The notes beneath the pieces are model-generated. The model saw nothing but the letters and a program-made list of their open reading frames with translations. It was not told where the DNA came from and made no database searches. A stretch of 64,000 bases of DNA from assembly GCF_000961885.1 (NCBI RefSeq), contig NZ_JZKH01000024.1:29274-93273 (forward strand). The letters run 5' to 3'. The first letter of the stretch is position 1; every line of letters begins with the position of its first letter. Source of the stretch: Streptomyces rubellomurinus (GTDB lineage Bacteria; Actinomycetota; Actinomycetes; Streptomycetales; Streptomycetaceae). Both the position numbers and the translations under genes were made by a program. This document shows positions 60,227-64,000 of this stretch, in pieces.

Positions 60227-60829
60227 GTGTCAGGTAGTTCGGGGAACACGCCGGTGCCGAGCTCGGGGGCGACGACTTCGGCGCCGAATACGGCGCCGAA
60301 TCCTCCGGGATCGCCTGCCGACAACCCCTACACGCTGCCCAGTCTTCCAGGGGGGTACTACGGCCCCACTGCCAGCCAGAAGCAGACGTCGGACAGTGCC
60401 CTTTCCCTGGTGGACGCCTTCGGCAAGCACGACGTCGAGATCGAGCTGCAGACGCTGACCAAGTTCGCCCAGCAGGTCGAGGCACTGCTCGCCGCGATGG
60501 ACGGCTCGGAGGCCGCACCGTACAAGCTCGAGGCGCAGAAGGTCACCGCGGACAGCTTCGTGAACATGTTCGACACCGCGAAGTTCCCGGAAGCGGTGGC
60601 CCTGAACACGGCCTACAACAACGTCCACGGCCAACTGGTGAAGCTGCACAAGGACTTCGCGGCCCAGATCTCGGCGATGAAGGACGCGGTCCGGGAGACG
60701 CACAGCAGGTACTCGACCAACGAAGGTCAGACGGCGGATGCCCAGAACTCGGTGGCGAAGGGCGCGGGTCTGACTCCGCCGTCCGCGGATTCGAGCGGGG
60801 CAGCACCGAAGGGCAATGTGCCGCGCTGA
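60227..60829 (+). CDS. Small helical protein of a type-VII-secretion-like module
   Basis: The 200-residue protein has a disordered N-terminus rich in Ser, Pro, Thr and Gly (1-50), a predominantly helical centre (SALSLVDAFGKHDVEIELQT, FAQQVEALLAAMDGSEAAPY, AYNNVHGQLVKLHKDFAAQI) and a disordered Ala/Ser/Pro C-terminus. It lacks a signal peptide and a clear WxG turn. The helical-hairpin look and its place before a WxG-containing protein and a mycosin suggest an ESX-type partner; that is inference. GTG at 60227 with GGGGGAGAGG upstream. Confidence 0.72.
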   Translation: MSGSSGNTPVPSSGATTSAPNTAPNPPGSPADNPYTLPSLPGGYYGPTASQKQTSDSALSLVDAFGKHDVEIELQTLTKFAQQVEALLAAMDGSEAAPYKLEAQKVTADSFVNMFDTAKFPEAVALNTAYNNVHGQLVKLHKDFAAQISAMKDAVRETHSRYSTNEGQTADAQNSVAKGAGLTPPSADSSGAAPKGNVPR

Positions 60830-60872
60830 CAGCGGTGAGAAATGCGGTTCACGGGGAGACGGGGAGCAAAGC

Positions 60873-62489
60873 ATGGCAGGAACGACGGATTTCAATCAGT
60901 ATTCCCACTCCACGCTCAAGGGAATGGTTGACGGCGCCAAGTCGCAGGAGGTGCTTTCGCGAGCGCTGAAGCTCCAGCAGGCCGGCCGCGTCCTGTCGGA
61001 TCTGAGCACGGCCCTGCAGGCCCACCTCGGCCAGGTTCACTGGGAGGGCGATGCGGCCGAGGGCTTCAAGACGTGGGTCGGGAACCTGTACAAGTCGGCG
61101 GCGATCATTGCGAAGCACTCCTGGACGGCCGGCGACGCGATGAACCAGGCCGGTGAGGCTCTCACCACCGCCAGGTCCGCTGTGCCGCTGCCCCCGAACG
61201 ACGCGATCGTCACGGTGGACAAGCGAAAGAAGCAGGCCGTCATGATCCCCCCGAACGTCGAGTCCAAGCTCGCGGTCGGGGGGACGATCGACGGCTACAT
61301 GAAGGGCATCAACAAGGACTGGGTGACCGAGGACGAGGCCAAGCAGGCCCAGGCCTTGATCGACAAGGAGAAGCAGGAAGCCGTTCACCAGCTGGAGAAG
61401 CTGGCGCAGGCCTACAGCGCGGCGACCACGACGCTGAACGGGATCGACACCAATGTGGTGTTGCCGGGGTCGCCCGGTTCGGACCCGGACAGGGGGTCGA
61501 GCACGGACCACGGAAGCGGAAGCGGCTCTGGTGGCTACTATGCCGACCGTTCCCGCAGCGCCCGGGCCAGTAGTGGTAGCACCGGTGGGAGCTACAGCCC
61601 GTCCGTGGGCAACTACGTCGATGGTTCGAGCCTTCCGCGCCACCCTGGAACGGACTCGGGCTGGTACGACCCGGTCCGTGCTGAGCCGATCTCTTCGCAT
61701 GGCGGTGGACAGCTCCCGGCCACACCGCAGGACCCGGGTTCCTCGGTGCCGTCCCACCCGTCCGACCCGATCAACCGACCGGGGACCGGACTAGACAGCC
61801 TGCCGTCGACAGCGACTCTGCCGACCCAGACCGGCCCGACCGGACCGGTGCCCTCGGGTGGCCCGAACATGAACCCCGGGTACCCCAGCGGCCCGGTTGA
61901 GGGCCCCAGCGGACCCAACGGCCTCCCGATGACCAACATCCCCGGCGGGCTCCCCGGTTCGATTCCGGCGAGGAACGGCTCCGGCCCTGGCCGGACCGGT
62001 TCGATCCCGCCCCGCACGACGCCGTTCGGCGCCGGCCCGATGCCCGGGAAGGCCGCCAATCCCAGTCTGCCCACCGGGCCCATCGTCGGAGGTCGTGAGG
62101 TTCCAGCCGGTGGTCGTGCGGGAAACCCGGCCGGTATGGGCGGCATGCACCCGGGTATGGGAGGCCACGGCGTCGGTGGCTCCGGTGGTTCGAGCGGTTC
62201 GCGTGGGCGGGGCCTGACCTCGACCAGTGGCGGAACGGTTGGTGGTCGCAAGGGACCTGCAGTCGGAGGGGAGTTCACGCCGGGTGGCACGGGGCTGCGC
62301 AACCGCGCAGGGACCGGCGCCGGCGAGGGCCGGGGAAAGCCCGGCCAGAACGGCATGATGGCGCCCGGAACGGCCGGCCATGCGGGCCGTAACGAGCGGG
62401 ACCGCCGAAAGCGCGCCGACTACTTGCACGAGGACGAGGAGACCTGGACCAGCGGTACGCCGCACAGCAACCCGGACGTGATTGAGTAG
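60873..62489 (+). CDS. WxG-containing, Pro/Gly-rich protein with C-terminal YxxxD motif
   Basis: The 538-residue protein has a helical N-terminal domain (1-190) with HWEGDAAEGFKTWVGNL, a WxG turn (Trp57-Gly59) like ESX/PPE-type secreted proteins. A long low-complexity Gly/Pro/Ser-rich region follows (200-500; GMGGMHPGMGGHGVGGSGG). The charged end RRKRADYLHEDEETW contains Tyr517-x-x-x-Asp521, matching the YxxxD/E secretion signal of type VII substrates. No signal peptide. ATG at 60873, after GGGGAG. Together these suggest a type VII-secreted protein; not proven. Confidence 0.75.
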   Translation: MAGTTDFNQYSHSTLKGMVDGAKSQEVLSRALKLQQAGRVLSDLSTALQAHLGQVHWEGDAAEGFKTWVGNLYKSAAIIAKHSWTAGDAMNQAGEALTTARSAVPLPPNDAIVTVDKRKKQAVMIPPNVESKLAVGGTIDGYMKGINKDWVTEDEAKQAQALIDKEKQEAVHQLEKLAQAYSAATTTLNGIDTNVVLPGSPGSDPDRGSSTDHGSGSGSGGYYADRSRSARASSGSTGGSYSPSVGNYVDGSSLPRHPGTDSGWYDPVRAEPISSHGGGQLPATPQDPGSSVPSHPSDPINRPGTGLDSLPSTATLPTQTGPTGPVPSGGPNMNPGYPSGPVEGPSGPNGLPMTNIPGGLPGSIPARNGSGPGRTGSIPPRTTPFGAGPMPGKAANPSLPTGPIVGGREVPAGGRAGNPAGMGGMHPGMGGHGVGGSGGSSGSRGRGLTSTSGGTVGGRKGPAVGGEFTPGGTGLRNRAGTGAGEGRGKPGQNGMMAPGTAGHAGRNERDRRKRADYLHEDEETWTSGTPHSNPDVIE

Positions 62490-62587
62490 GCCGACAACGG
62501 CTGCCCGGCCACTGGGCCTTCCCAGTGGCCGGGCAGTTCTGTTCGGGCGCGGGTTCTTTCTGACAGGGATGCTGACGAGGAGCTGTG

Positions 62588-63874
62588 ATGGGGCGGACGA
62601 AGGCACGGGCACGTGGGCGGAGGCTCGCTGCGGCCCTGCTGGCCATGGGGGTTGTGATCGGCCCGGCCGCGCTACCGGCTGCTGCTGACGGCTCGATCCG
62701 GAACGATCAGTGGCACCTGGATTTCATGTATGCGTCGGACATGTGGAAGGTTTCGACAGGGCAGGGAATCACCGTTGCAGTGATTGATGGTGGGTTCAAG
62801 CTGGATCACCCGGACCTGGTAGGGCAGTTCCTGCCCGGAAAGGACTTCAGCGGTGGTGATGGCGGAGTCGGAACCTACATCAACGGGCATGGCACGCAGA
62901 TGGCCGGCCTGATCGCCGGGACGGGTAGGGCCAATGGCGGCAAGGGGGCCTACGGGTTGGCGCCCGGGGCCAAAATTCTGCCCTTGAAGATCAATAACGG
63001 CTCTGCGGGAGCAGTGGTCTCGGTCGACTTCCTCGATCAGATCGGGAAGGCGATTGACTATGCGGCCGGTCAGGGAGTCAAGGTCATCAGCATTTCGCAG
63101 GGAATGAATTCAGCCAAGATGGATCCAGGGGATGTGGCGAAGCTGAATCGCATTCTCGCTTCCGCGAGGGCGAGAGGGGCGCTGGTTTTCGCTGCTGCCG
63201 GTAATGAAGCGCAGTCGGGGAATCCGGTTGATTATCCCGGTGGTCTTCCCAACGTGGTTGGCGTCGGGGCTTTCGACCGGGACGGGAACGTTACCGCCGA
63301 GTCCGAGACCGGACCGCAGGTCGCGCTGGTGGCCCCGGGGAAGGACACGGTGGCGCCGTGCACAACTCCGTCTGGGTACTGCGACGGTCACGGAACATCG
63401 GACGCGACCGCGCTGGCTTCCGCTTCGGCAGCTCTGGTCTGGTCGGCGCACCCGGATTGGTCGCCGAATCAGGTCCTGCGCGTCCTCATCAACACGGCCG
63501 GTCGGGCGGACGGCGGGACCGTTCGTACGGACGCTGCCGGTTGGGGTTCGGTGCGGCCGCGGATCGCGTTGAGCAATCCCGGTGACCCCGGGCCCGCGGA
63601 TGTCTCCCCGCTGCCGGCCGATGTGGCTGCGGCGTCTGCTGCGCCGACGCCCGCCGCGCCGTCGAGCGCGTCCGCGTCCGCCTCCGCGAGCCCGAGCAGT
63701 GCGCCGGCGGCGCCGCCGAAGGTGGAGGTGTCGTCGGGCTCCGGGGGCGGCAGCGCGCTGCCGGTTGTGGGCGGGGTGGTGGCCGGGCTGGTGGTGGTGG
63801 CGGGTGTGGTGTTCGTCGTGGTGCGGCGTCGGAGGGGGGCGGCGGTGCCGTCCGGGGGTCATCCGTACGTGTAG
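62588..63874 (+). CDS. Mycosin-like membrane-anchored S8 serine protease
   Basis: The 428-residue subtilisin-family protease has a signal peptide (LAAALLAMGVVIGPAALPAA), a catalytic domain with the triad Asp67 (AVIDGG), His101 (INGHGTQMAG) and Ser271 (GTSDATA), a Pro/Ala/Ser linker (SSASASASASPSSAPAAPP) and a C-terminal membrane span (VVGGVVAGLVVVAGVVFVVV) with a basic tail. This is the layout of type VII secretion-associated mycosins (MycP). By eye it uses more AT-ending codons than its neighbours in its central part. ATG at 62588 with GAGGAG upstream. It completes the three-gene module seen here. Confidence 0.9.
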   Translation: MGRTKARARGRRLAAALLAMGVVIGPAALPAAADGSIRNDQWHLDFMYASDMWKVSTGQGITVAVIDGGFKLDHPDLVGQFLPGKDFSGGDGGVGTYINGHGTQMAGLIAGTGRANGGKGAYGLAPGAKILPLKINNGSAGAVVSVDFLDQIGKAIDYAAGQGVKVISISQGMNSAKMDPGDVAKLNRILASARARGALVFAAAGNEAQSGNPVDYPGGLPNVVGVGAFDRDGNVTAESETGPQVALVAPGKDTVAPCTTPSGYCDGHGTSDATALASASAALVWSAHPDWSPNQVLRVLINTAGRADGGTVRTDAAGWGSVRPRIALSNPGDPGPADVSPLPADVAAASAAPTPAAPSSASASASASPSSAPAAPPKVEVSSGSGGGSALPVVGGVVAGLVVVAGVVFVVVRRRRGAAVPSGGHPYV

Positions 63875-63893
63875 TGAGGAGCAGGCGGGGCGC

Positions 63894-63931
63894 GACGCCC
63901 GGGTTGCCAGGTCTCCCTGGCGGCCCGGGCG
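63894..63931 (+). terminator. Terminator after the mycosin gene
   Basis: An imperfect inverted repeat, ACGCCCGGG ... CCCGGGCGT with inner GCCAGG/CCTGGC, begins 20 bases after the stop. The remaining bases to 64000 contain no recognisable feature. Confidence 0.65.
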
Positions 63932-64000
63932 TTGTGCATTGGGGGGGCGTGCGGGCCAGCGGTGTGCGCTGGGGTCACCCGGGTGGGGGCTGGTGGTGGT

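Overview
The window is very GC-rich actinobacterial DNA. Gene families, codon use and gene order all point to a Streptomycetaceae chromosome (Streptomyces or Kitasatospora). Supporting markers are bifunctional FbiC, an Scr1/DUF397 regulator pair, the HrdD sigma factor with a SigR-type promoter, SepX/GlpR, actinobacterial Pmt and a mycosin. I see no insertion sequence, prophage, rRNA operon or CRISPR array. There are two tRNA genes, Arg(CCT) and Ala(CGC).

Layout. 1-10.9 kb: the C-terminal half of FbiC (F420 biosynthesis); an ADP-ribosylglycohydrolase; an Scr1-like regulator with its DUF397 partner; a GPP34 protein; a D-Ala-D-Ala carboxypeptidase with a long cytoplasmic tail; a conserved hypothetical; a TetR regulator divergent from a darcynin gene; and a BlaI/M56-peptidase pair. 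11.2-13.9 kb: a large secreted BNR-repeat protein. 14.1-22.6 kb: tRNA-Arg, a nitrilase and PAP2 phosphatase pair, hrdD, mscL, an fmdB zinc ribbon with a CIRCE-like operator, an MFS transporter and a K+/H+-type antiporter. 22.8-32.7 kb: a penicillin-acylase-family enzyme, 5-formyl-THF cyclo-ligase, a GGDEF protein, then galU-glp(moeA)-moaC-moaB-GNAT-sepX(glpR) and tRNA-Ala. 32.9-49.8 kb is mainly cell envelope: two GT87-like membrane glycosyltransferases, a DUF2079 membrane protein, a secreted vWA protein with a membrane-anchored partner, an ABC transporter, a SEDS/PBP pair, an amino-acid permease, a MecA-N-type PBP and the protein O-mannosyltransferase Pmt. 49.9-59.9 kb: rsmI, a zinc-finger-like hypothetical, metG-tatD-rsmA-ispE, an ABC-F ATPase and a FUSC membrane protein. 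60.2-63.9 kb: a three-gene type-VII-secretion-like module (two small helical or proline-rich proteins plus a mycosin) that runs to the window edge.

Several genes form coherent units. glp and sepX match a two-component division system described in Corynebacterium and Streptomyces, here combined with molybdopterin genes and galU. The SEDS/PBP pair, second PBP, carboxypeptidase, Pmt and GT87 genes together cover peptidoglycan and wall-glycoprotein assembly. hrdD carries an exact SigR promoter consensus. The strongest leads for something new are the T7SS-like module at the right edge, the CIRCE operator over fmdB, and several short tandem-repeat arrays (7, 11, 14 and 18 bp) placed at gene junctions or inside genes.
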